Positions 17,714 through 26,004 of a DNA stretch of 49,766 bases are shown here, one piece after another. The position numbers and the translations under genes are program-made. Positions within the stretch are counted from its first letter, which is position 1, and each line of letters opens with the position of its first letter. The notes beneath the pieces were generated by a model, which made no database searches, was not told the DNA's origin, and saw only the letters and a program-made list of their open reading frames with translations. The stretch covers positions 1 to 49,766 of the forward strand of contig NZ_JAUXUP010000013.1 in assembly GCF_030680935.1 (NCBI RefSeq). Direction: 5' to 3'. Origin of the DNA: Polaromonas sp. Lineage in GTDB: Bacteria; Pseudomonadota; Gammaproteobacteria; Burkholderiales; Burkholderiaceae_C.

Positions 17714-17748
17714 AGTATATTGACTAATAGTATATATGTCAATATAAT
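17714..17748. promoter_or_regulatory. Interlocked divergent sigma70 promoters in an inverted repeat
   Basis: Rightward: TTGACT (17720-17725), 17 bp, TATAAT (17743-17748). Leftward: TTGACA (17742-17737), 17 bp, TATACT (17719-17714). The -35 of each overlaps the -10 of the other. The inverted repeat ATATTGAC (17717-17724) / GTCAATAT (17738-17745) covers the same bases and is the likely ArsR-repressor operator. Predicted starts are near 17755 and 17707. Confidence 0.8.
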
Positions 17749-17781
17749 ATTGGAGGTGGAATAAACAACAAGGAACACTTC

Positions 17782-18642
17782 ATGAATGCAGCCATAGAGA
17801 GCTTTTTTGACCCCGCCACATGGACGGTGAGTTATGTCGCCTATGAAAAAGAGGGGTCGGCCTGCGCCATCATTGATTCGGTGCTGGACTATGACGCCAA
17901 GTCCGGGCGTACCCGCACCACCTCGGCCGACAAGCTGGTCGAATTTGTGCAGCAGAAGAAACTGCGCGTGGACTGGATTCTCGAAACCCATGCCCACGCC
18001 GACCACCTGTCTGCGGCGCACTACCTCCGGGCCAAGCTGGGCGGCAAGATCGCCATAGGGGCGGCCATCACCGATGTTCAGAATGTGTTCCAGGGCATTT
18101 TCAATCTCGAACCCGGGTTTCGTCCGGATGGCCACCAGTTTGACCACCTGCTGCGGGACGGCGAGACCTTTGCCATTGGTGCGCTGACCGCAGAAGCCCT
18201 GTCGGTTCCGGGTCACACGCCGGCGTGTATGGCTTTCCGTGTGGGTGACGCGGTGTTTGTCGGCGACACCCTCTTCATGCCGGATGTCGGTACGGCCCGC
18301 TGCGACTTTCCCGGCGGCGATGCCCACAGCCTGTACCGGTCCATGCGCAAGCTGCTCAGCCTGCCGGTTGAAACGCGGTTGTTCATGTGTCATGACTACC
18401 CGCCAGAGGGACGCTCGGCGTTGTGGGAAACCACGGTGGCCGAACAGCGCGCCGGCAACATTCATGTTCACGATGGTGTGAGTGAAGAAGACTTCGTGAG
18501 AATGCGAACCGCGCGTGACGCCACTCTGGAGATGCCGGTGCTTATCCTGCCCGCGGTGCAGGTCAACATCCGCGCCGGCGAGATGCCGCCACCGGAAGAC
18601 AACGGCGTGTCTTACCTCAAGATTCCGCTCAACGCGCTGTAA
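17782..18642 (+). CDS. ETHE1/Blh-like persulfide dioxygenase (MBL fold)
   Basis: This 286-residue metallo-beta-lactamase-fold enzyme has H70-x-H-x-D-H75 in ETHAHADHLSAAHYLRAKLG, the later PGHTPACMAF histidine, GDTLFMPDVGTARCDFPGG and the CHDYPPEGR segment. These mark the ETHE1/Blh group, which uses one iron and oxygen to convert glutathione persulfide to sulfite. It starts at an ATG with AAGGA upstream and is read from the rightward promoter of the interlocked pair. It lacks the N-terminal DUF442 domain of some Blh proteins; a DUF442 domain is instead fused to the divergent transporter gene. An OsmC-like gene follows 46 bp downstream. Confidence 0.93.
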   Translation: MNAAIESFFDPATWTVSYVAYEKEGSACAIIDSVLDYDAKSGRTRTTSADKLVEFVQQKKLRVDWILETHAHADHLSAAHYLRAKLGGKIAIGAAITDVQNVFQGIFNLEPGFRPDGHQFDHLLRDGETFAIGALTAEALSVPGHTPACMAFRVGDAVFVGDTLFMPDVGTARCDFPGGDAHSLYRSMRKLLSLPVETRLFMCHDYPPEGRSALWETTVAEQRAGNIHVHDGVSEEDFVRMRTARDATLEMPVLILPAVQVNIRAGEMPPPEDNGVSYLKIPLNAL

Positions 18643-18688
18643 GGGCTGCAACCCATCACGCCCGCCCAAACGCAGAAAGGCCGATACC

Positions 18689-19135
18689 ATGAGTGACAAG
18701 CAGATTCTGGTTCATCTCACACAAGTGAAAGACTACCGTTTCCAGATTGCATTTGACGACGGGGTACCTGAATTGACGGTTGACGAGCCGCCACCGCTGG
18801 GTAGCGCAACCGGGCCCTCGCCAGTGCAACTGCTTACCGCGGCCGTGGGCAGCTGTCTGTCTGACTCCTTGCTGTTTGCCTTGCGCAAATTCAAACAAAA
18901 CCCCGAGCCCATGCGTTGTGAGGTGCAGGCCGACGTGGGCCGTAATCCTGAAGGACGCATGCGGGTGCTGCGCATGAAAGCCGTGCTGACGTTGGGTGCG
19001 GCAGCCGATCAACTTGAACACCTGCAACGCGCGCTGGACCAGTTCGAAGAGTTTTGCACCGTGACCCAGAGTGTGCGCGCAGGTATAGAGGTGACCGTTG
19101 AGGTGTATGACGCGGGCGGTGCCCGCTTGAAGTAA
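18689..19135 (+). CDS. OsmC family protein
   Basis: This 148-residue OsmC/Ohr-fold protein has the two conserved thiols, C56 in AAVGSCLSDSL and C123 in EEFCTVTQSV. OsmC and Ohr proteins reduce organic peroxides and can act on persulfides. The central helix motif T-G-P-S-P-V-Q-L-L lies just before C56. I chose the ATG at 18689, where the homologous protein begins; the open frame upstream overlaps the dioxygenase gene. Its place directly after the persulfide dioxygenase suggests thiol or persulfide stress as its job. That is inference. Confidence 0.9.
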   Translation: MSDKQILVHLTQVKDYRFQIAFDDGVPELTVDEPPPLGSATGPSPVQLLTAAVGSCLSDSLLFALRKFKQNPEPMRCEVQADVGRNPEGRMRVLRMKAVLTLGAAADQLEHLQRALDQFEEFCTVTQSVRAGIEVTVEVYDAGGARLK

Positions 19136-19165
19136 AGCCTGGCGCCCGCCAGCGACGCGCAGTTT

Positions 19166-19579
19166 TTAAAGTGCTGCCGGTGCCGCGAGAGTGCCCGCCA
19201 GCGACGCGCGCACCCGTTCCAGCTTTTCGCGCACATCCTGCGCGACGCGGCCGACCTCCGGGTCGCTGGTCAACTTCAGTACGGCCGTCGGGTCCATGAA
19301 GGCAGCGACGAGACGACCGTCCGCTTCTTCGCGTACCAGCACATTGCACGGCAACAAAAGTCCGATATTCGTTTTGGCGTTCAATGCACGACGGGCCAGC
19401 GATGGGCTGCAGGCACCGAGAATCCGGGAGGGCCGCATGGGGACCCCCAGCTTGGTCTTCATGGTGGCCTGGACGTCGATCTCAGTGAGCACGCGGAAGC
19501 GTTATGCCTTGAGCGCCTCGGTGACAAGGGCCACCGCCTGGGGGAAGCCTTGTTTTGGCAGAACGCAGTGAAATCCGTA
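19166..19579 (-). pseudogene. DUF302 family gene broken by an in-frame stop
   Basis: The downstream part (19492 to 19166, about 108 codons) encodes most of a DUF302 domain, including [26 protein letters not shown] and IGLLLPCNV. The family N-terminus continues in the same frame upstream: YGFHCVLPKQGFPQAVALV, then TEALKA, then TAA at 19504-19502, then RFRVLTEID. No frameshift is needed, so a single codon is the lesion. No ATG or GTG with a ribosome site precedes the YGF segment, so the 5' end is also degraded. A GTG at 19492 could start a shortened protein, but it lacks the first strand and helix. DUF302 proteins have no firm function. Confidence 0.75.
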
Positions 19580-19642
19580 GGCCGAACCTTCCGCTGCCAG
19601 TGGGGATACCTTGAGACGACTCAGGGTAGGGGGGCTGTGCGC

Positions 19643-19837
19643 TCAGCGGCGCGGTGTCGGACAGGAATTGATGCCCAGCAAGCTGTAGAGAGGGCACATG
19701 CCGACAGCACCGGTGATCAGCGGAATGATGCCTATGTAACCCCACAAGCCGACGGTGCCCGTGGCAGCCAGCCCAATCAGCACAAGCCCCACGATGACGC
19801 GCAAGCTGCGGTCCAGAACGCCTTCATTTGTTTTCAT
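19643..19837 (-). CDS. DUF2892 (YgaP-like transmembrane) protein
   Basis: This 64-residue protein begins MKTNEGVLDRSLRVIVG, a typical DUF2892 opening, with two hydrophobic helices and a C-terminal CPLYSLLGINSC motif with two cysteines. The same domain forms the membrane part of YgaP-type rhodaneses, so a link to sulfur or thiol handling is possible. GAGGGAAG precedes its ATG. An FNR box inside the end of the upstream transporter gene, with a TAGCCT -10, would give this gene its own low-oxygen promoter and a leader of about 64 nt. Confidence 0.88.
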   Translation of the reverse strand: MKTNEGVLDRSLRVIVGLVLIGLAATGTVGLWGYIGIIPLITGAVGMCPLYSLLGINSCPTPRR

Positions 19838-19935
19838 TTCAGCTTCCCTCGAGAGTTAAAAAATGGCTGTCTGCCGCATCGGAAGATACAGTCACAAGCG
19901 CGACTACAGGCTACCTCCTCGTTGTGTGTATCCCC

Positions 19936-19949
19936 TTGACCTGGATCAA
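19936..19949 (-). promoter_or_regulatory. FNR-type box for the DUF2892 gene
   Basis: On the minus strand this reads TTGATCCAGGTCAA, one mismatch from TTGAT-N4-ATCAA. TAGCCT (minus strand, 19913-19908) is centred 32 bp from the box, predicting a start near 19901. The box overlaps the stop codon of the DASS transporter gene. Confidence 0.7.
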
Positions 19950-21478
19950 GCAGCGTGTGTCATGTAGCCCATCCACGGCCAGTAAGTCAGCGCAAAGATG
20001 ACCAGTAATACGGCGGCTGCCAGCGTAATCACCAGGCCGGTACGAATGAAATCCCGCGCGTCGAAGGTATCGGTGCCGTAGGCAATCATGTTTTGTGGTG
20101 CGTTGACCGGCAGGATGAAGCCAAAACTCACCACAAACTGCAGCAGCATGGTCATGCCGATCACATTGATGCCCGGTGTCTGGACCGCCATCAGCACGCT
20201 GATGATGATGGGGATCATGGTCGAGGCCAGCGCTGTTGCACTGGCAAAACCCAGGTGAATCACGATCAGGAACAGCGACAGCAGCATCAGGATGACAAAA
20301 GCGCTGGCCTGCTGCAAGCCCAGGTTTTGCACAATCAGGTTGGCAAGCCAGCCGGCGGCGTTGGTGCGCAGCAACGCGGTGCCCACACTGATACCAATGG
20401 CGAAAAGAATCACCGTCCCCCAGGGGAAGCCGCGTTGTGATTCTTTCCAGTCCATCACGCCCAGGCGCGGCATCAGCATCAGCGCAATGGCGGCAATCGT
20501 GGTGGAGGATGTATCGAAGTTGTGCAGCATTTTCTCGGTGGCCCAAAAGCCCAGCAAGGTCAGCACAATCACCAGCAGCTTCCACTCCCGCGCAGTCATT
20601 TTCCCGATGGCGTCCAGCTGCAGGCGGATGGTGGCCTGGCCGCCAGCGATCTCTTTCATCTCGGGCTTCATCATGCGGGTCATGATGAAATAAACCGCCA
20701 CGCTGAGCAGGGCCGAGAACGGCGCACCGGCAATAAACCATTCGGTCCAGCTGATGCCGCTGCCAAACTGCTTTTCGATGAAGCCGATGGCCACCATATT
20801 CTGTGCCGCCGCCGTTTTGATACCCACGTTCCAGACGCTGGCGGTTTGCGCGGCAGTGATCACCAGCAGGCCGGCAAAGCGGCTGCGTTTGTCCACCTTG
20901 AAGGCCAGAATGAAACCCATCATGATGGGTACCAGGCAGGCCACGCGCGCGGTGGTGCTGGGCACAATGAAGGACAGCAAAAAGCCCGTCACCATGGCGC
21001 CCATCACGATGTGGTTGGTACCCGCATCTACCCTGGAGAGGACCCATAACGCGATGCGCCTGTCCAGCCCGGTGGCGGTCATCGCGGCGGCAATAAAGCA
21101 GGCTGCGGCCACCAGGGCGACCGCACTGTTGGAAAAACCGGACAAGGCCAGACCCAGCGCCGCACCGGTGCCCATGTCAGCCCCAGCGGGCTTGGCTACA
21201 TCGGGCGCGTAGGCCAGCAGGAAGACCATCAGGGCGCCTATGACGACTGAGCTCACCGCATAGTCCAGCGCCTCGGTCATCCAGACGATCACGGCGAACG
21301 CGAGGATGGCCAGCATCACTTGTCCGGCCGCAGGCAGGCCCGGCGTGCCGGGCATCCACAGCACCGCCAGCAGGGCGGCCACTGCCGCAAGCAGTCCGGC
21401 TTGCTTGAGCAGGGTCCCTTTGGTACCGGTGCCGACCGTGGAGACGGGGCTGGGGGAGGGGTTCAACAGGGGGGGCAT
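19946..21478 (-). CDS. DASS/SLC13-family anion:sodium symporter
   Basis: This 510-residue protein has about 12 transmembrane helices. Two SNT-like regions are visible: FIVPSTTARVACLVP and FGFILPVNAPQNMIAYGTD, typical of the divalent anion:sodium symporter family. Substrates in the family are dicarboxylates, citrate or sulfate; the sequence does not tell which. The ATG at 21478 has AAGGAG upstream. An FNR box at 21530-21543 with a GATAGT -10 predicts low-oxygen control, which would fit uptake of succinate, malate or fumarate, but this is inference. Confidence 0.9.
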   Translation of the reverse strand: MPPLLNPSPSPVSTVGTGTKGTLLKQAGLLAAVAALLAVLWMPGTPGLPAAGQVMLAILAFAVIVWMTEALDYAVSSVVIGALMVFLLAYAPDVAKPAGADMGTGAALGLALSGFSNSAVALVAAACFIAAAMTATGLDRRIALWVLSRVDAGTNHIVMGAMVTGFLLSFIVPSTTARVACLVPIMMGFILAFKVDKRSRFAGLLVITAAQTASVWNVGIKTAAAQNMVAIGFIEKQFGSGISWTEWFIAGAPFSALLSVAVYFIMTRMMKPEMKEIAGGQATIRLQLDAIGKMTAREWKLLVIVLTLLGFWATEKMLHNFDTSSTTIAAIALMLMPRLGVMDWKESQRGFPWGTVILFAIGISVGTALLRTNAAGWLANLIVQNLGLQQASAFVILMLLSLFLIVIHLGFASATALASTMIPIIISVLMAVQTPGINVIGMTMLLQFVVSFGFILPVNAPQNMIAYGTDTFDARDFIRTGLVITLAAAVLLVIFALTYWPWMGYMTHAA

Positions 21479-21529
21479 GGGGATCTCCTTTTGCTTTGGA
21501 GAACTATCCGGCGTTTGGCGCGCCCGGGC

Positions 21530-21543
21530 TTGACCTGCCTCAA
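21530..21543 (-). promoter_or_regulatory. FNR-type box for the DASS transporter
   Basis: On the plus strand it reads TTGACCTGCCTCAA; against TTGAY-N4-ATCAA there is one mismatch. On the minus strand GATAGT (21508-21503) is centred 31 bp away, giving a start near 21495 and a 17-nt leader that includes the AAGGAG site. The box touches the last codons of the upstream ATPase gene. Confidence 0.65.
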
Positions 21544-24341
21544 GAAGGCTTGCTGTTATTCCTGCTCCTGGGATGCATGGCGCGGCGGAGCAGCTTGCGC
21601 AGCTCGCTGAACCACAAGACGCTGCTGCCCATGGCGGCGCAGACCAGCCACTGTGCCAGCGTCAGCGGAACGGTGCCAAAAGCCAGGTTCATGAAGGGCA
21701 GGTGAACCACTGCGACTTGCAGCAACCCCGACAGTGCCAGTGCGCCCCATAGCCACGGATTGACGAACAGTTGGTGGAAAGCGCTGGTGGTTTCCGAGCG
21801 GGCATTGAAGCAGTTGAACAAATGGGCGAACACCAGCACCGTGAATCCCGCGGTGCGTGCGGTGTCCAGGCTCTGCGACCCTTCAATCAGGCCACCGGGC
21901 AGGTACAGGTCCATGGTCAGCAAGGACGCCAGCGCCACCACCAGACCGATCTCCACCACGCCGACCCACATACGGGCGTCAATCACACGCTCGTTCAGGT
22001 GGCGTGGCTTGCGTGCCATGACGTCGTCCGTGGGCGGATCGATGCCCATCGCCAGTGCGGGCCAGGAATCGGTGACCAGGTTAAGCCACAAGATCTGTGT
22101 GGCCAGCAGCGGAAGCACCACCAGACCGGCGGGGTGGGTCAGCCCGATCACACCAGCGCCAACCACGCCGAGGAACACCGTCAGTACCTCGCCCATGTTG
22201 GACGACAGCAGGTAGCGCAGAAACTTGCGGATGTTGTCGAAGATGTGGCGCCCCTCGCGCACGGCCTGCACGATGGTGGCGAAGTTGTCATCGGCCAGGA
22301 TCATGCGGGCGGCTTCCTTGCTGACTTCGGTACCAGTGATGCCCATGGCGATCCCGATATCGGCTGATTTCAGCGCCGGAGCGTCGTTGACGCCATCACC
22401 CGTCATGGAGACGATGTGGCCGGACGCCTGAAGCGCATCGACAATGCGCAGTTTGTGCGCAGGCGATACGCGGGCATAGACAGATGTGTTCTGTACGGCG
22501 GCGGCAAAGTCGTCGTCGTTCAGCGCATCGATGTCGTTCCCGGTCAAGGCAAGCTCCCCAGTCGCGACGATGCCCAGGTCCGCAGCAATGCGAGCGGCGG
22601 TGCGCGGGTGGTCGCCGGTGATCATGATGACCCGTATACCGGCGCGCCGCGCCTCGGCAATCGCCACTTTGGCTTCGGGCCGGGGCGGATCGATCATGCC
22701 GACGGTACCAACGAAGATCAGGTCCTTCTCCATGGCTTCGTCAGTTTGCCCCTCCTCGCCGGGCATCAGCGGCCGGTAGGCGACTGCCAGTGTACGCAGC
22801 GCCGCGTCAGACATGGCATCGACGTCAGCCAGCACCTGGCTGCGCAACAGGTCGGTCAGTGGCACGGACTCCATGCCGACCCGTGCGTGGCTGCAGCGGC
22901 CCAGCAGCACGTCGGGCGCGCCCTTGGTGATCAGCATCCGGGCGTCGGCATGTTCATGGTCGATTTCGATGCTGGACATCATCTTGCGCTCAGACGTGAA
23001 CGGGATTTCACCGATGCGCTCAAAACGCTTTTTGCGGCGTTCGTGGATTCCCAGCTTGCGTTCAGCCACCAGAAAAGCCGCCTCGGTCGGGTCGCCGTGA
23101 ATTTCCCAGGTGCCGCTGTCTGCCTGGCGCAACTGCGCATTGCCAGCCAGGGCACCACCGCTGAGCAGGGCAATCTGCTCTTGCCGCAGCGGACCGGCGG
23201 CCAGCTCCAGGCCCTCATGCTCCAGGCGGCCCACCGGCGCGTAGCCCACACCCGTCACATACACGCTGCCAGACGCGGTCATCACCCGCTCTATGGTCAT
23301 CTCCGAGCGGGTCAGGGTACCGGTCTTGTCCGAGCAGATGACCGATGCCGAGCCCAGCGTTTCCACAGACGAAAGGTTCTTGACGATGGCCTTGTGACCG
23401 GCCATGCGTTGCATGCCCAGGGCCAGCACGACTGACAAAACGGCTGGCAGGCCTTCGGGCACGGCCGCCACCGCCAGAGCGACGCCCAGAAGCAGCACGT
23501 CGATGACATCCTTCGCGTTGCGGATCTCGGTGATCAACAAGATGGTGGTGACCACCACGACGGAAATCCCGACAACTGCCAGACCCAGCATGCGGCCTAT
23601 GCGCGCCACCTCCTGCTGCAATGGCGTGGGCGCGTCCGGAGTCGCCTCCAGCATGGCGGCTATCGTGCCCATCTGCGTCTGCATGCCGGTGGCTGTTACC
23701 ACCGCCCGGCCGCTGCCCTGGACCACCGCCGTGCCCTTGAATACCATGTTGATCCGGTCACCCAGGGCTGGTGAGCCGGGCAGGGTGGCGGGATCCTTCA
23801 ACACGGCTTGACTCTCGCCGGTAAGTGACGCTTCCTGCACGCGCAGTGACGAGGCGCGCAGCAGGCGGGCGTCGGCCCCGACTGCATCCCCCTCGCCCAG
23901 CAGCAGCACGTCGCCACGTACCAGTTCAGCGCCTGGCACCCGCTGGGCCCGGCCATCGCGCAGCACTGCGGCACTGGCGGTGGTCATACGCGCCAGCGCC
24001 GCCACCGCCTGCTCGGCCTTGGCCTCTTGCGCAAAACCCAACACGCCGTTGACCAGCACCACCACGCCGATCACGATGGCATCGACCGGCCAACCCTGTC
24101 GACCCTCGATCGCCCAGGCAAGCAACGCAATGCCGACAGCGGCGAGCAGCAGGTAGATCAGCGGGTCCTGAAAATGCTTCAAGGCCCGTCGCCAACGGGA
24201 CAGACGAGGTTTGGCGCGAAGTTCGTTGGGTCCGTCTTGCAGCAGGCGGCGTCGGGCCTCCCCTGCGGTCAATCCGAGCTCGGGGTTCGCAGCGACCGCC
24301 GCGAGCACCCCGCCAATTGCCTGCGTTGACGGGTCGTTCAT
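21540..24341 (-). CDS. P2-type cation-transporting ATPase, calcium-pump like
   Basis: This 933-residue ATPase has the N-terminal cation-ATPase domain, TGES in the actuator domain (SLTGESQAV), the helix-4 motif PEGLPAVLS found in calcium and Na/K pumps, the phosphorylated D338 in CSDKTGTLT, and the hinge TGDGVNDAPALK. The last helices follow from about residue 700. It is a P2 pump of the PacL/PMR1 kind. Calcium is the most likely ion, but other cations are possible. It follows the alcohol dehydrogenase gene on the same strand after 45 bp and may be co-transcribed with it. Confidence 0.9.
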   Translation of the reverse strand: MNDPSTQAIGGVLAAVAANPELGLTAGEARRRLLQDGPNELRAKPRLSRWRRALKHFQDPLIYLLLAAVGIALLAWAIEGRQGWPVDAIVIGVVVLVNGVLGFAQEAKAEQAVAALARMTTASAAVLRDGRAQRVPGAELVRGDVLLLGEGDAVGADARLLRASSLRVQEASLTGESQAVLKDPATLPGSPALGDRINMVFKGTAVVQGSGRAVVTATGMQTQMGTIAAMLEATPDAPTPLQQEVARIGRMLGLAVVGISVVVVTTILLITEIRNAKDVIDVLLLGVALAVAAVPEGLPAVLSVVLALGMQRMAGHKAIVKNLSSVETLGSASVICSDKTGTLTRSEMTIERVMTASGSVYVTGVGYAPVGRLEHEGLELAAGPLRQEQIALLSGGALAGNAQLRQADSGTWEIHGDPTEAAFLVAERKLGIHERRKKRFERIGEIPFTSERKMMSSIEIDHEHADARMLITKGAPDVLLGRCSHARVGMESVPLTDLLRSQVLADVDAMSDAALRTLAVAYRPLMPGEEGQTDEAMEKDLIFVGTVGMIDPPRPEAKVAIAEARRAGIRVIMITGDHPRTAARIAADLGIVATGELALTGNDIDALNDDDFAAAVQNTSVYARVSPAHKLRIVDALQASGHIVSMTGDGVNDAPALKSADIGIAMGITGTEVSKEAARMILADDNFATIVQAVREGRHIFDNIRKFLRYLLSSNMGEVLTVFLGVVGAGVIGLTHPAGLVVLPLLATQILWLNLVTDSWPALAMGIDPPTDDVMARKPRHLNERVIDARMWVGVVEIGLVVALASLLTMDLYLPGGLIEGSQSLDTARTAGFTVLVFAHLFNCFNARSETTSAFHQLFVNPWLWGALALSGLLQVAVVHLPFMNLAFGTVPLTLAQWLVCAAMGSSVLWFSELRKLLRRAMHPRSRNNSKPS

Positions 24342-24386
24342 GTCAGTTGATGACGGCCTGCGCTGCAGGGATCTGTGGTGCCCGCA

Positions 24387-25424
24387 TCAGTGTGACGAGT
24401 CAAACTCAAGCACCACCCGGGCCGCCACATCGCCGCGCCCGAGCCGATGCAACACGCTGTTGATCGCCGACAGCGGTTGCAACTCGATGTCCGCCTTGAC
24501 CTTGCCTTCGGCTGCAAAAGCAAGTGCTTCAGCCATATCCTGGCGCGTGCCGACCAATGAGCCGCGTACCGTGATGCAGTTGAGCACCACGTCGAAAAGA
24601 GGAAAAGGAAAATCTCCTGGCGGCAGGCCGGCCAGAACGCAAGTGCCGCGTTTTCGGGTCATACCGACACCCTGCCTGAATGCTGCCAGGGAGGGGGCCG
24701 TGATCAGCACGCCGTGGGCTCCGCCGCCGGTTATTTTTTTGACCGCCTCCTCCGCACCGCGCGTTTTTGCGTTCACAACGGCATCGGCGCCCATCAACCT
24801 GGCATGGGCAAGCTTGCCATCGTCGATGTCCACTGCGCAGACGTGTAAACCCATGGCCTTGGCGTACTGAATGGCCAGGTGCCCGAGGCCGCCGGCACCG
24901 GAGATGGCGATCCACTCCCCGGGGCGTGCTTTGGTCTCCTTGATCCCCTTGTACGTGGTGACGCCCGCGCAGATGATGGGCGCTGCATCCTTGGCGGCCA
25001 GGCCATCGGGTATCCGGGCCACGTAATTGGGATCCGCAAGAATGTATTGCGCAAACCCCCCGTTCTTTGTGTAGCCGCCAAACTGCGCGCTGCCGCACAC
25101 GGTCTCCCAGGCCGCCAGGCAATGTTCGCAGTGCCCGCAGGCTGAGTACAGCCATGGCACGCCGACGCGGTCACCCTCCTTGACATTGGTGACGCCCGCT
25201 CCAACAGCGGCGACCCGACCAATGCCCTCGTGCCCTGGAATAAACGGTGGTGTGGGTTTGACCGGCCAGTCCCCGCGCGCCGCATGCAGATCGGTGTGAC
25301 AGACTCCACATGCCTCGGTTTTCACAAGAATCTGGCCTGCCGCCGGCGAGGCGATGGTCCATTCCTGCAGTACCAGCGGCTGGCCGAACTGCTCGACCAC
25401 TGCGGCCTGCATTTTGAGCGTCAT
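24387..25424 (-). CDS. adhP: Zinc-dependent alcohol dehydrogenase, AdhP-like
   Basis: This 345-residue medium-chain dehydrogenase has catalytic zinc ligands C42 (ACGVCHTDLH) and H65 (PGHEGIG), a structural zinc site C96-x2-C99-x2-C102-x7-C110, and the NAD-binding loop GAGGLGHLAIQYAKAMG. The pattern with CxxCHTDLHAARGDWP matches bacterial AdhP, which interconverts ethanol and acetaldehyde with NAD. It is the first gene of a leftward pair with the P2 ATPase. The 580-bp upstream region has no recognisable gene and no good FNR box. Confidence 0.9.
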   Translation of the reverse strand: MTLKMQAAVVEQFGQPLVLQEWTIASPAAGQILVKTEACGVCHTDLHAARGDWPVKPTPPFIPGHEGIGRVAAVGAGVTNVKEGDRVGVPWLYSACGHCEHCLAAWETVCGSAQFGGYTKNGGFAQYILADPNYVARIPDGLAAKDAAPIICAGVTTYKGIKETKARPGEWIAISGAGGLGHLAIQYAKAMGLHVCAVDIDDGKLAHARLMGADAVVNAKTRGAEEAVKKITGGGAHGVLITAPSLAAFRQGVGMTRKRGTCVLAGLPPGDFPFPLFDVVLNCITVRGSLVGTRQDMAEALAFAAEGKVKADIELQPLSAINSVLHRLGRGDVAARVVLEFDSSH

Positions 25425-26004
25425 CGTGAACTCCTGTTGAACAGTCGAGGGATCATGGGGCTGCCGACAAATGCACCCCTCACATACACTTATCCTGGTT
25501 AGTCACAGTCTGTGCGCCGACCTGTACCTTTCACTTGATTTTTCGCAAGCACCTTGACTTCAGGGCCGATCAAGTGCGAAGCGAAGGTGCCGCTGCCAAC
25601 CTGGTTGGCCTGGGGGCGGGCGCGCCAGGTCGAATGCCCGTCAACCGGGCGTTGGTGTCCGGTCGGGCATCATGGTTGCTATAAAAAAATAGCTGTTTGC
25701 GACCGACTGGATTGGGCCAAAGGGCTTTTTTTCCGACATTCAGGGGGGCCACGGGAGCATCACCACACCCAGGCGCCAGGGCCAAGTTCACCACTCGGTC
25801 TGGGCGATGACCATCAGGGCTGCGGCCGTGGCAGTGTTGCGGGGTGAGGCTGCTGACCTCCACTCCACGCGCAAGCGGCGGCAGAAGCCTGTTTTTGAAC
25901 TCATAACCAATCTTTTCACTTGTGCCGCGCCAGTGGGATGTAGCCCCTGCGCGCAGCATCCACGCGACTTCGCAATTCTTAGGCGGATGTGATTGACGGG
26001 ATCA
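25425..26004. other. Gene-poor 580-bp intergenic region
   Basis: No open frame here looks like a protein in either direction. The region holds one copy of the dispersed repeat (25676-25732) and an 8-bp inverted repeat CACTTGAT (25532-25539) / ATCAAGTG (25569-25576). It must contain the adhP promoter, which I could not place. Confidence 0.6.
25676..25732 (+). repeat. Dispersed GCTAT/ATAGC repeat, copy A
   Basis: It starts TTGCTATAAAAAAATAGCTG and continues into TTTGCGACC and GGGCTTTTTTT. The palindromic head GCTAT-N7-ATAGC is followed by the tail shared with four other copies (B, C, D, E) in this window. The right end is a T-run. Confidence 0.75.

Noticed and set aside
22416..23435. Long open frame antisense to the P2-type ATPase gene
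   Set aside because: It is a shadow of the real gene; its product has no recognisable domain, and ATPase motifs lie on the other strand.
25535..25576. TTGAT and ATCAA half-sites upstream of adhP, as a possible FNR site
   Set aside because: They are separated by about 29 nt instead of 4, and the nearer pairings have several mismatches; no -10 lies at the right distance.
25570..25959. A 129-codon open frame in the 580-bp gap
   Set aside because: Arg/Pro-rich product with no motif, no ribosome site, and it runs across the dispersed repeat.
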